42,653 nt of DNA. It comes from Rhodospirillales bacterium (GTDB taxonomy: Bacteria; Pseudomonadota; Alphaproteobacteria; Acetobacterales; Acetobacteraceae). The notes beneath the pieces were generated by a model, which worked only from the letters and a program-made list of their open reading frames with translations, was not told the DNA's origin and searched no databases. A program made the position numbers and the translations under genes. This document shows positions 28,968 to 37,389 of the stretch, one piece after another; positions within the stretch are counted from its first letter, which is position 1; the number at the start of each line of letters is the position of its first letter. The stretch is from NCBI GenBank assembly GCA_028869315.1, contig JAGWSV010000241.1:1-42653 (forward strand). Reading direction: 5' to 3'.

Positions 28968-31036
28968 GCCCGCTCGCCCAGCTTGCCGGCGCAGCAGGCG
29001 TGGCAGTCCGTGCCCGCGATGCGTTCGGCACCGTGCATTCGGTCCCGCCCACCACCTTGCGGGCGGTGCTGGCGGCGCTGGGCCTGCCGGCCGAAACAAA
29101 AGCCGAGGTGGCGGACAGCCTGGCGGCGCTGCGCCGCCCCCCTGCCCTGCCGCCGCTGGTCACCGCCGAGGCCGGCCAGCCCGTCACGCTGCCGTCGCCC
29201 GCCGGCCGGTTCCGCCTGCAGCTGGAGTCCGGGGAAACGGCGGCGGGCATGCTGGCGGGCACGGCCAGCGGCGCCACGGCCCCGCCGGTGACCGAACCGG
29301 GCTACCACCGCCTGGAGACGCCGGCGGGGGAGACAATCCTCGCGGTCGCGCCGCCCCGCTGCTTCGGCCTGACGGACCTGGCCGCGGACGAACCGCCGCA
29401 CGGGAAGCGGCCCTGGGGCCTTTCGGTGCCGCTTTATGGACTGCGCCGGCCCGGCGACGGCGGCATCGGCGACTACACGGCGCTGGCGGCATTCGTCGCC
29501 GCGGCGGCCGCGCAAGGCGCCGCGGCGGTCGCGATCAGCCCGGTGCATGCACCCTTCGCGGCCGACCCGACGCGGTTCAGCCCGTATTCGCCGTCCAGCC
29601 GGGCGCTGTTGAACGGTCTCTATGCCGACCCGCAGCGTCTTCCGTTCGGCCTCGCGATGCCCGATCCGGGTCCCGACCTCGCCGCCGATCTCGCACGGCT
29701 CGAAGCGCGCGACCTGATCGACTGGCCGGCGGCAGTGGCGGCCCGGCTGCGCCGGCTGCGCGCGGCCTTCGCAGCCTTCGCCGCCGCGCCCCCGGAGGCG
29801 CTTGGACCCGCCCGGGCCGCCTTCGCCGCGTTTCGCGCCGCGCAGGGCAGGACGCTCGAACATCACGCGCGGTTCGAAGCGCTGCACGCGCATTTCCTGA
29901 CCCAGGACCCGTCATGCCGGCATTGGCGCGATTGGCCGCCGTCCTACCGCGACCCGGCCAGCCCGCACGTCGCGGCGTTCGCCCATGCCCATGCGGACGA
30001 GGTCGCCTTCCACGCCTTCCTGCAATTCCTGGCCGATGCCGGCCTCGGTGCAGCGCAAGCCACCGCGCGGAACGCCGGCATGAAGATCGGGCTGATGACG
30101 GATCTCGCTGTCGGCACAGACAGCGGCGGCAGCCAGGCATGGGCATGGCAGGCAGAGATGCTGGTGGGCCTCAGCGTCGGCGCGCCGCCCGACCCCTTGA
30201 GCCATGGCGGGCAGGACTGGGGGCTCGCCAGCCTCTCGCCCGCCGGCCTGCGTGCCAACGGCTTCGCCGGGTTCATCGAGATGCTGCGCGCCGCGCTGCG
30301 CCATGCCGGCGGGGTGCGGATCGACCACGTCATGGGCCTGCGCCGGTTGTGGGTGATCCCGGAGGGCGCGGCGCCGACCGAGGGCGCCTATCTGGCCTAC
30401 CCCGAGACCGACCTGCTGCGCCTGGTGGCGCTCGAATCCTGGCGGCATCGGGCGATCGTGCTGGGCGAGGATCTGGGCACCGTGCCGCCCGGCTTTCGCG
30501 CCGGTCTGCGCCGGGCCGGGCTGATGGGCCTGTCGGTGCTGATGTTCGAGCGCAACACGACCGGCTTCATTCCGCCCAAACGCTGGCGGCAGGACGCGGT
30601 GGCAATGACCTCGACCCACGACCTGCCCACCGTCTCCGGCTGGTGGCAGGAACGGGACATCGACTGGCGGGCCCGGCTGGGCCTGATCGATCCTGCCGCC
30701 GCGCGGCGCCAGCGCGCCGAACGCGCCACGGACCGGGCGGCACTCTGGACGGCGTTCGGCGCCAGCGGTGCCGCCTCCGGACCGCCGCCGGCCGCCACCG
30801 GCGGCGTCGCCGCAGCGGACGCGGCCTGCGCGCATCTCGGCGCAGCGGCCTCGGGGCTGGCGCTGCTGCCGGTCGAGGACGCGCTGGCGCTGGACGAGCA
30901 GCCGAACCTGCCCGGCACCATCGACGCGCATCCGAACTGGTGCCGCCGCCTGCCGGCTGCGGCGGATGCGGTGCTGGAGCCGCCGGCGGTGCGGCGGCGG
31001 CTCGCCGCCCTCGACGCCCGCCGGACCCGACGATGA
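28964..31036 (+). CDS. malQ: 4-alpha-glucanotransferase (amylomaltase)
   Basis: MalQ (GH77) transfers alpha-1,4-glucan segments between chains and to glucose or maltose. The 690-residue length fits the proteobacterial type with an N-terminal extension: a helical module (ARDAFGTVHSVPPTTLRAVLAALG), then the barrel starting at GLSVPLYGLRRPGDGGIGDY. Catalytic residues are Asp454 in GVRIDHVMGLRRLWVIPEG, Glu502 in VLGEDLGTVP and Asp553 in STHDLPTVSGWW. It starts at a GTG whose last two bases begin the TGA stop of treZ (GTGA), and its stop overlaps the treY ATG. It sits between treZ and treY, which are more often neighbours, and probably adjusts chain lengths for TreY. Confidence 0.94.
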   Translation: MSPLAQLAGAAGVAVRARDAFGTVHSVPPTTLRAVLAALGLPAETKAEVADSLAALRRPPALPPLVTAEAGQPVTLPSPAGRFRLQLESGETAAGMLAGTASGATAPPVTEPGYHRLETPAGETILAVAPPRCFGLTDLAADEPPHGKRPWGLSVPLYGLRRPGDGGIGDYTALAAFVAAAAAQGAAAVAISPVHAPFAADPTRFSPYSPSSRALLNGLYADPQRLPFGLAMPDPGPDLAADLARLEARDLIDWPAAVAARLRRLRAAFAAFAAAPPEALGPARAAFAAFRAAQGRTLEHHARFEALHAHFLTQDPSCRHWRDWPPSYRDPASPHVAAFAHAHADEVAFHAFLQFLADAGLGAAQATARNAGMKIGLMTDLAVGTDSGGSQAWAWQAEMLVGLSVGAPPDPLSHGGQDWGLASLSPAGLRANGFAGFIEMLRAALRHAGGVRIDHVMGLRRLWVIPEGAAPTEGAYLAYPETDLLRLVALESWRHRAIVLGEDLGTVPPGFRAGLRRAGLMGLSVLMFERNTTGFIPPKRWRQDAVAMTSTHDLPTVSGWWQERDIDWRARLGLIDPAAARRQRAERATDRAALWTAFGASGAASGPPPAATGGVAAADAACAHLGAAASGLALLPVEDALALDEQPNLPGTIDAHPNWCRRLPAAADAVLEPPAVRRRLAALDARRTRR

Positions 31037-33798
31037 GCGTGCCGCGCGCCACCGCGCGGTTACAATTCTACCGCGGCTTCACCCTGGACGACGCGGTCGC
31101 GATCGTTCCCTACCTGCATAGGCTCGGCATCAGCCATGTCTATGCCTCGCCGCTGTTCACCGCCCGCCCCGGCTCCACGCACGGCTATGACGTCATCGAT
31201 CCGAACGTGGTGAACCCGGAGCTTGGCGGGGAAGCCGCGCTGCGCCGCCTGGTTGCGGCCCTGCGGGCGCGCGGCATGGGATTGGTTCTTGATATCGTGC
31301 CCAACCACATGGCCGTCGGCGGGTCCGGCAACGTGTGGTGGCAGGACCTGCTGGAATGGGGCCGAGCCAGCCCCTATGCCGATTTCTTCGATATCGACTG
31401 GAACCCGGCTGCCGTCTTCCTGCGCGGCAAGCTGCTCGCCCCGTTCCTCGGCAAGCCCTACGGCATCTGCCTGGAAGCGGGCGAGATCACGCTGCGCTTC
31501 GATCCTGCCGACGGCCGCGTGTTTGCGGCCTATTACGACCACCGCTTTCCGCTGGCCCCCCGCGACTACCCGAAGGTGCTGGCGGGAGGTGGCGGCGCGC
31601 TGGCGGCCGCGGTGGCGCCCTTGGCCGCGCTTCCGGCCGGAGCGCGGGGTGCTCCTGCGGCGCGGGAGCGGGCGGCGGCGACGCGACGCAGGCTGACCGA
31701 TCCGGAACTGGCGCCGGCCGTTGCCGCGGCGCTGACCGCGTTCGCGCCGTGCCGGCCGGAGGGGCGCGCGCGCCTGCACGCGGTGCTGGAACGCCAAGCC
31801 TATCGCCTGGCGTGGTGGCGGGCCGCCGACGAAATCAACTGGCGCCGCTTCTTCGACATCACCGGCCTCGCCGGGTTGCGGGCGGAGCGGGCGGCGGTGT
31901 TCGCGGCAACCCATGAAGGCGTGCTGCGGCTCTACGCAGAGGGGCTGATCGACGGCGTGCGCATCGATCACGTGGACGGGCTGGCGGACCCTGGCGGCTA
32001 TTGCCGCCGCCTGCGCCGGCATCTGGCGGCCGCCGCCGCACGGCGGCCGCCCGGCTCGGACCACGCGCCGGCGCCGATCTGGGTGGAGAAGATCCTCGCC
32101 GCCGGGGAGCGCTTACCGCCCGGCTGGGACACCGACGGCACCACCGGCTACGACTTCATGGACCGGGTCTCCGCCGTGCTCCACGATCCGGCCGGGGTCG
32201 CGGCGCTGACGGCGACCTGGGTCGAAGCCTCCGGCCGTCCGCCGGGTTTCATCGAGGAGGTGGCCGCCGCGCGCCGCCAGATTCTGCGCGACAACCTCGC
32301 CGCAGAAGCGGAAGCGCTGGCCGTGGCGGTGCGGGCGATCGCGCTCCAGGACCCCGCCACGCGCGATTATGGGCTGGCCGCGATCCGACGGGTGCTGGAC
32401 GCCTTGCTCGCCCACTTTCCGGTCTATCGCATCTATGCCGGGCCGCGCGGTCCCGTTGCTGCCGATATCGGGGTGATGCGCCACGCCTGCGCCCTCGCGC
32501 GGGCCAGCCTGGGCGCCGCCGACCACGCCCTGCTCGGGCTGATCGGCGGCTGGCTCGGCGGCGACGGGCTGCGCGCCTTGCCGGCTTCCGTGCGGGCCGT
32601 GCGGCTGCGGGCCATGCTGCGGTTTCAGCACCTGACGGCGCCGGCGGTGGCGAAGTCGGTAGAGGACACCGCGTTCTATCGGTACGGTCGGCTGCTGTCG
32701 CGCAACGAAGTCGGCAGCGACCCCGAGACGGTCGCGTGCGGGCCGGAAGCGTTCCATGCCGACATGCGCGCGCGCCGCGCGCGCTGGCCACGGGCGCTGC
32801 TCGCCACCGCAACACACGACCAGAAGCGAGGCGAGGACACGCGGGCGCGGCTGGCGGTGTTGAGCGAACGGCCGGACCTCTGGGCGGATGCGCTGGGCCG
32901 CTGGATGCGGCATACGGCGGGGTGGCGCCACGGCGACGCGCCCGATCCCGCCGATGCCGCCATCCTGTTCCAGGCAATCCTGGGGGCCTGGCCTTTGGAT
33001 CTGTCCGCCGCCGACCCTGCCGGGCTGGCGCGGTTCGGCGCGCGCATGGCGGCCTGGCAGCAGAAGGCGCTGCGCGAAGCCAAGCGCCGATCGGGCTGGG
33101 GCCTGCCGGATGGCGGGTATGAAAGCGCCTGCCAGGGCTTTCTTGCCCGGCTTCTCGATCCCACCCGCTCGGATGGGCTCACGGAAGAGATCGCGGGGTT
33201 GGTCGCGCGCATCGCCCCGGCGGGGGCGCTGAACGGGTTGGCGCAGACGGCTTTGCGCCTGACGGTGCCGGGCATCCCGGATCTCTATCAGGGTACCGAG
33301 GTCTGGGATTTCAGCCTGGTCGACCCGGACAACCGCCGGCCGGTCGATTTCGGCGCGCTCGCATCCGCCCTGACGGGCGACCCAGCGCCGGACGCCCTGC
33401 TCCCACAGTGGCGGGACGGGCGGGTGAAGCAGGCGATGATCCGGCGCCTGCTGGGGATGCGCGCGCGTCTGCCCAGCCTGTTCGCCGCCGGCGCCTATCG
33501 TCCGCTGCTTGTGGTCGGCGCACGGGCGCAGCACGCGCTGGCCTTCGCGCGGATCGGCCGGGAGAGCGCGGCCGTGGTCGTGGTGAGCCGGCTGGCCGCG
33601 CTTCTCCCGGGCGTGGAACGGATGCCGCTGGTCGCACCGGAAGCCTGGGGCGACACCGAGGTGGTGCTGCCACGGCGCCTGCCGGCGGGCGAGGCGACCT
33701 GCGCCCTGACGGGCGCCCCGGTCCGGCTTGCGCAGCCGCGCCTGCGCCTCGGTGCGCTGCTCGCCGGGTTGCCGGTCGCGACGCTGGTGCTGCGCTGA
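31033..33798 (+). CDS. treY: Maltooligosyl trehalose synthase
   Basis: TreY converts the reducing-end alpha-1,4 bond of maltodextrins to the alpha-1,1 bond of trehalose. It has 921 residues, within the usual long range for the family. The N-terminus ATARLQFYRGFTLDDAVAIVPYL and SHVYASPLFTARPGSTHGYDV are diagnostic. Catalytic residues are Asp312 in GVRIDHVDGLADP, Glu352 in IWVEKILAAGE and Asp596 in TATHDQKRGEDTRARL. GIPDLYQGTEVWDFSLVDPDNRRPVDF near the C-terminus is also typical; only key residues of that region are cited. The ATG overlaps the malQ stop. It is the last gene of the cluster; an IS1380 remnant starts within about 20 bases of its stop. Confidence 0.95.
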   Translation: MSVPRATARLQFYRGFTLDDAVAIVPYLHRLGISHVYASPLFTARPGSTHGYDVIDPNVVNPELGGEAALRRLVAALRARGMGLVLDIVPNHMAVGGSGNVWWQDLLEWGRASPYADFFDIDWNPAAVFLRGKLLAPFLGKPYGICLEAGEITLRFDPADGRVFAAYYDHRFPLAPRDYPKVLAGGGGALAAAVAPLAALPAGARGAPAARERAAATRRRLTDPELAPAVAAALTAFAPCRPEGRARLHAVLERQAYRLAWWRAADEINWRRFFDITGLAGLRAERAAVFAATHEGVLRLYAEGLIDGVRIDHVDGLADPGGYCRRLRRHLAAAAARRPPGSDHAPAPIWVEKILAAGERLPPGWDTDGTTGYDFMDRVSAVLHDPAGVAALTATWVEASGRPPGFIEEVAAARRQILRDNLAAEAEALAVAVRAIALQDPATRDYGLAAIRRVLDALLAHFPVYRIYAGPRGPVAADIGVMRHACALARASLGAADHALLGLIGGWLGGDGLRALPASVRAVRLRAMLRFQHLTAPAVAKSVEDTAFYRYGRLLSRNEVGSDPETVACGPEAFHADMRARRARWPRALLATATHDQKRGEDTRARLAVLSERPDLWADALGRWMRHTAGWRHGDAPDPADAAILFQAILGAWPLDLSAADPAGLARFGARMAAWQQKALREAKRRSGWGLPDGGYESACQGFLARLLDPTRSDGLTEEIAGLVARIAPAGALNGLAQTALRLTVPGIPDLYQGTEVWDFSLVDPDNRRPVDFGALASALTGDPAPDALLPQWRDGRVKQAMIRRLLGMRARLPSLFAAGAYRPLLVVGARAQHALAFARIGRESAAVVVVSRLAALLPGVERMPLVAPEAWGDTEVVLPRRLPAGEATCALTGAPVRLAQPRLRLGALLAGLPVATLVLR

Positions 33799-33815
33799 CA
33801 GCGCGGAGCGATGTG

Positions 33816-34250
33816 CCCGGGCCGGCGCGGGCAGACGGAAGCCATGGCGACGCTGATGCGGCGCACGCTGATGCGCACCCGCGCGCCGGGCTTCGGCGGC
33901 TTCAGGCGGATCGTGCCGCCGGTGGGGTTGGCGCGGTCCGTCTCCGCCAGCACCGAAGGCACCGGGGCGTGGCGACCTTCCTTGCGATCGACCAGGTTTT
34001 CATCGCCCGGCGCACTGCCAACCATCCGCTGTGTCGCCAGCGTCCGCGCGCTGCGTCCCACGCACGGCGCATGGTGCGCGTCCTTGACGCAGGCGGCGAA
34101 CCGGCAGGTCAGCCCGATCGCCGGATCGGCCGCGCCGGGGAGGAGCGCACCGGCGTCCGTCGCGCGCCGTCTACCGTCGAAGCCCGCCACCACTGCGCGG
34201 CGTTCCACGCGTGGGAACTCGAAGCGCGCCAGGATACAGAATGTCGGCAT
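33816..34250 (-). pseudogene. IS1380-family transposase remnant, internally deleted
   Basis: On the minus strand a continuous frame reads first like the N-terminus of IS1380-type transposases: FPRVERRAVVAGFDGRR, then DAGALLPGAADPAIGLTCRF, ending at MVGSAPGDENLVD near 33987. It then jumps to their C-terminus: GGTIRLKPPKPGARVRIS followed by VRRISVAMASVCP near 33825. The middle with the catalytic residues, roughly 300 residues in an intact protein, is missing, so it cannot transpose itself. The frame remains open into the antisense strand of treY, so the original stop is lost or uncertain. Assignment rests on recalled family patterns, and the boundaries are approximate. Confidence 0.62.
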
Positions 34251-34468
34251 CGGGGACGTCCTCGGCTTCACCGCAAGGCTTTGCCGCAGGGGACCTTCCG
34301 GCAGTTCTGATCAACTCGGCGTCTCCGGCGGCGGACGCTGTTCCACATGCGTAAGCCGATCCACCGGCGCATCAGCGCCGCAGCCACCGGAGCCGCGAGG
34401 AAGCAACCGCGATCTGACGCGTTTCACGACCACGAAGCGTAACCGCAGGAAAAGCCGGTCATTTGTAA

Positions 34469-34493
34469 AAATTCAGATCGAATTTCACGAAAT
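34469..34493. promoter_or_regulatory. Overlapping palindromes in AT-rich segment upstream of glycan operon
   Basis: AAATTC (34469-34474) and GAATTT (34480-34485) form an inverted repeat around AGATC. ATTTC (34482-34486) and GAAAT (34489-34493) form a second one that overlaps it. They lie in the only AT-rich stretch of this intergenic region, about 150 bases before the first glycosyltransferase, and are candidates for a regulator site near the operon promoter. No clear -35/-10 pair was found. Confidence 0.4.
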
Positions 34494-34641
34494 GTTAACG
34501 CTTCGGCACCCGGTCGGTTTTCCCGCCGGCCAGAGCGCAAACGCGCACTCTCGCGCCACCGTGATCATGACAGCAGACAGCCGTCAGGGTCCCGTCAGTT
34601 TCGCCGCCTAGCTTCCCGCGTCACCAAGACCGGAGGCTGGA

Positions 34642-35970
34642 ATGCCCGACAGTTTGCCCCTTGCGTCCTATGACCTGGCCGCCGCACTCCGCCGGTCCGA
34701 CCCAGCTCCGCCGGGACAGCCACCTGGTGGGAATCGCCCCGAGGTGTTTCTCTATTCCCACGACACATTTGGTCTAGGGCATCTGCGTCGCAACCTGGCG
34801 ATCGCCGGTCGGCTGCTCGCCCATGGCCGGTTTTCAGTACGCTTGCTGACCGGATCGCCGGTGATCGCGTCCTGGAGCCTGCCGCGTGGCCTCGATGTGC
34901 AGCCGCTGCCGCCGGTGGTGAAAGTGGCCGCCGAGACCTATGCCGCCCGCACCCCGGGCGAGCCGTTCGGGCTGGTGAAAGGCTATCGTGAGGCCTTGAT
35001 CCTGAGGCTGGTGCTCCGCCACCGCCCGGACGTGTTCCTGGTAGATCACGCCCCTTCCGGAATGAATGGGGAGCTGCTGTCGACCCTGGCGCTGATCCGA
35101 CGAGAAATGCCCGGTACCCGCACCATCCTCGGCCTGCGCGATATTCTCGACAGCCCTGCGATCGTGCGCGATCTCTGGAGCTCGCAGGATATCCACGCTC
35201 TGCTGGACCGCGCCTACGACGACATTTTCGTTTACGGCAGCCAACGGCTGTTCGACGTGGTAAACGGCTACGGCATGTCTCCCCGCGTTGCCGAACGCGT
35301 GCGCTATTGCGGTTACGTGGTGAATGCCGCCGGCGACGATGCCTCAGGCGAGGCCGATGGCGTCGCACGGCGCGCCGCGACACCTTGCTGGAACGCCGGC
35401 CGGGCGGGCGGGCGGCCGGTCGTGCTGGTGACAGCGGGGGGCGGTGGCGACGGTCATGCCATGATGGACGCCTACCTGCGGGCCCTGGCGGCACTGCCAG
35501 AGGGTCGATTCCATTCCGTCCTGGTGACGGGCCCCCTGATGCCTGGGGACGAGGCCGCCACGCTGCACCGCGCCGCCGCCGGTCGGAGCGACATCGAAGT
35601 GCTGGAGCGCACGACCGATCTGGTACCGAGCCTGCGGGCGGCCGACCTCGTCGTCTCGATGGCCGGCTACAACACCAGCGTTGAACTCATCGCGGCGCGC
35701 AAACGGGCCATCCTGGTGCCGCGCGCGGCACCGCGCGCCGAGCAGCGGATGCGCGCCGCGCTGCTGTCCAAGCTTGGCCTCATGCACGTCGCCCATCATG
35801 GACCGCGGCTCGCTGAGCAGTTGGCCGCCTTGCTGCCCGCCGCGTTGGCCGCGCCGGCCGTGCGGCCGGAAGCGTGGGACACGCTCGATCTGCGCGGCAC
35901 GGACCGGGTCGCGGAGCATCTGCAGACCTGCGTTGCCAGCCGGAGCGCGTCTCTGGAGCCGGCGGCATGA
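34642..35970 (+). CDS. MurG/GT28-like glycosyltransferase
   Basis: This 442-residue protein has the GT-B fold of MurG-like (GT28) enzymes, which use nucleotide sugars. The N-terminal domain has the glycine-rich acceptor loop YSHDTFGLGHLRRNLAIA (38-55). The C-terminal domain has VLVTAGGGGDGHAMM and the donor-binding SMAGYNTSVELIAARKRAILVP from about residue 339. GGAGG lies five bases before the ATG, the best ribosome-binding site of the operon. It heads a set of overlapping genes (two GT4 enzymes, an ABC exporter, an outer-membrane protein). The first 30 residues are Pro-rich and probably disordered. Donor and acceptor cannot be deduced. It is a soluble or membrane-associated cytoplasmic enzyme by prediction. 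Confidence 0.82.
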   Translation: MPDSLPLASYDLAAALRRSDPAPPGQPPGGNRPEVFLYSHDTFGLGHLRRNLAIAGRLLAHGRFSVRLLTGSPVIASWSLPRGLDVQPLPPVVKVAAETYAARTPGEPFGLVKGYREALILRLVLRHRPDVFLVDHAPSGMNGELLSTLALIRREMPGTRTILGLRDILDSPAIVRDLWSSQDIHALLDRAYDDIFVYGSQRLFDVVNGYGMSPRVAERVRYCGYVVNAAGDDASGEADGVARRAATPCWNAGRAGGRPVVLVTAGGGGDGHAMMDAYLRALAALPEGRFHSVLVTGPLMPGDEAATLHRAAAGRSDIEVLERTTDLVPSLRAADLVVSMAGYNTSVELIAARKRAILVPRAAPRAEQRMRAALLSKLGLMHVAHHGPRLAEQLAALLPAALAAPAVRPEAWDTLDLRGTDRVAEHLQTCVASRSASLEPAA

Positions 35971-37379
35971 CCGGGTCTGGTGCGGGGATGCCTGGTCGCG
36001 GAACGGGTACCGCAGAGATGACCGACGCGACGGTCGCGCCGCCGGCGGAGCCGGTGGCCTATGTGATGAAGCGGTACCCCCGCCTCACCGAAACGTTCAT
36101 CCTGAACGAGATCCGCGCGATGGAGCGGCTCGGCGCACGGTTGCACATCTTCTCGCTGTTGGCGCCGGAACCGCCACCGCACCACCCGATGGCGGCCGAG
36201 GTGACGGCGCCGCTTCATTCGCCGCCGCAAGCCGGCTGGGCGAAATTCACGGGGCTGGCGCGGGCGCACGCGGCGGCCCTGGCTGCCGCGCCGCTGCGCT
36301 ATCTCGGGGCCGTTGGGCGGGCGATGGTGTTCTCGGCGCTCTCGCCCACGCCGATGTCGGTGTGGAAGCAGTTCGGCCGCGCCGGCTTCGTCGCCACCAC
36401 ATGCCGCCGCGCGGGAATTCGGCACATCCACGCGCATTTCGCCAACGCGCCGGCGGCGGTGGCCCGGTTCGCCAGCATGATGTCCGGCATCCCGTTCAGC
36501 TTCACGGCGCATGCCAAGGACCTTTATCTCACGCCGAAACGCGTGATCCAGCGGCGCGCCGGGGCGGCCACCTTCGTCGCGACCTGCACCGGCTACAACG
36601 CCCAATACCTGCGCGACCTCGTCGGACTGGAGCAAGCCGACAAGATCCACCTCGTCTATCACGGCATCGATCTCGGCCTATTCACACCACGGTCCGCTCC
36701 GGCTGCCGTCCCGGGCCGCAGGAAAGACCATGTGCCGCTGATCCTGACGGTCGGACGGCTGGTGCCGAAGAAGGGGCATGACGACCTGATCGCCGCACTG
36801 GCGCGGCTGCGCGACCGCGGCGTTGCGTTCCGCTGCCGGATCGTCGGCGCCGGGCCGCTGCAACATGAGCTTGCGGCTGAGATTACCCGGCATGGGCTCG
36901 GCGAAACCGTCACCCTGGAGGGGCCGATGACGCATGCGCGCCTGATCGGCCTTTATCGCGAGGCCGACCTGTTTGCGCTGGCGCCTCGGATCGCCGATGA
37001 CGGCGACCGCGACGGCATCCCCAACGTGATCGCCGAGGCGATGGCGATCGGCGTTCCGGTCGTATCCACCGATGTCTCCGGCATTCCGGAATTGGTCCGC
37101 AACGACGACACCGGCCTGGTCGTGCCGCCGCGCGACCCCGAGGCCCTGGCCGGGGCGTTGGCGCGCCTGTTGGCGAACCCGTCTCTGGCCGCAAGGTTCG
37201 CCGCGCGCGCGCGGGCGCGGCTGGAGGAAGAATTCGATCTGTGGACCACCACCCGTCGCCTGCACACACTGATGGAGGGCGACGCCTGCTGCGCCGGCGT
37301 GCATGGCGAGCAGACGAACCCGTTCGTCCGCCCGGCCCCGTCCTGGCGACGGGCCGAGGCCGTGCAGGCGGGCGATTGA
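35967..37379 (+). CDS. GT4 glycosyltransferase (WcaL/colanic-acid-like)
   Basis: This 470-residue GT-B enzyme resembles the WcaL/AmsK branch of family GT4, which builds exopolysaccharide repeat units. Typical phrases are YVMKRYPRLTETFILNEIRAMERLG near the N-terminus (key residues only), HAHFANAP (155-162), FTAHAKDLY, YHGIDL and LTVGRLVPKKGHDDLI. The donor-site stretch GIPNVIAEAMAIGVPVVST includes Glu357 of the E-x7-E type motif. The start overlaps the preceding stop (ATGA), so it is translationally coupled; an ATG at 36018 closer to the conserved domain is an alternative. The last ~30 residues, after the final helix, are probably disordered. Confidence 0.88.
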   Translation: MTGSGAGMPGRGTGTAEMTDATVAPPAEPVAYVMKRYPRLTETFILNEIRAMERLGARLHIFSLLAPEPPPHHPMAAEVTAPLHSPPQAGWAKFTGLARAHAAALAAAPLRYLGAVGRAMVFSALSPTPMSVWKQFGRAGFVATTCRRAGIRHIHAHFANAPAAVARFASMMSGIPFSFTAHAKDLYLTPKRVIQRRAGAATFVATCTGYNAQYLRDLVGLEQADKIHLVYHGIDLGLFTPRSAPAAVPGRRKDHVPLILTVGRLVPKKGHDDLIAALARLRDRGVAFRCRIVGAGPLQHELAAEITRHGLGETVTLEGPMTHARLIGLYREADLFALAPRIADDGDRDGIPNVIAEAMAIGVPVVSTDVSGIPELVRNDDTGLVVPPRDPEALAGALARLLANPSLAARFAARARARLEEEFDLWTTTRRLHTLMEGDACCAGVHGEQTNPFVRPAPSWRRAEAVQAGD

Positions 37380-37389
37380 GCACGGTCGG

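Larger units (their letters stand above)
33799..34641. other. Long intergenic region: IS remnant plus upstream region of glycan operon
   Basis: About 840 bases without an intact gene. The left half (to about 34250) is a decayed IS1380-type transposase on the minus strand. The middle, about 34250-34450, is GC-rich and featureless to the eye. At 34456-34500 composition becomes AT-rich with overlapping palindromes, and the last 140 bases lead to the first glycosyltransferase. A plus-strand frame at 33811-34611 is open but Arg/Ser-rich and is taken as the antisense shadow of the remnant. Confidence 0.6.

Noticed and set aside
33811-34611. Plus-strand frame of 266 codons in the gap before the glycan operon
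   Set aside because: Its translation is Arg/Ser-rich with no domain, and the opposite strand carries recognisable transposase patterns, so it is taken as the shadow of the remnant.
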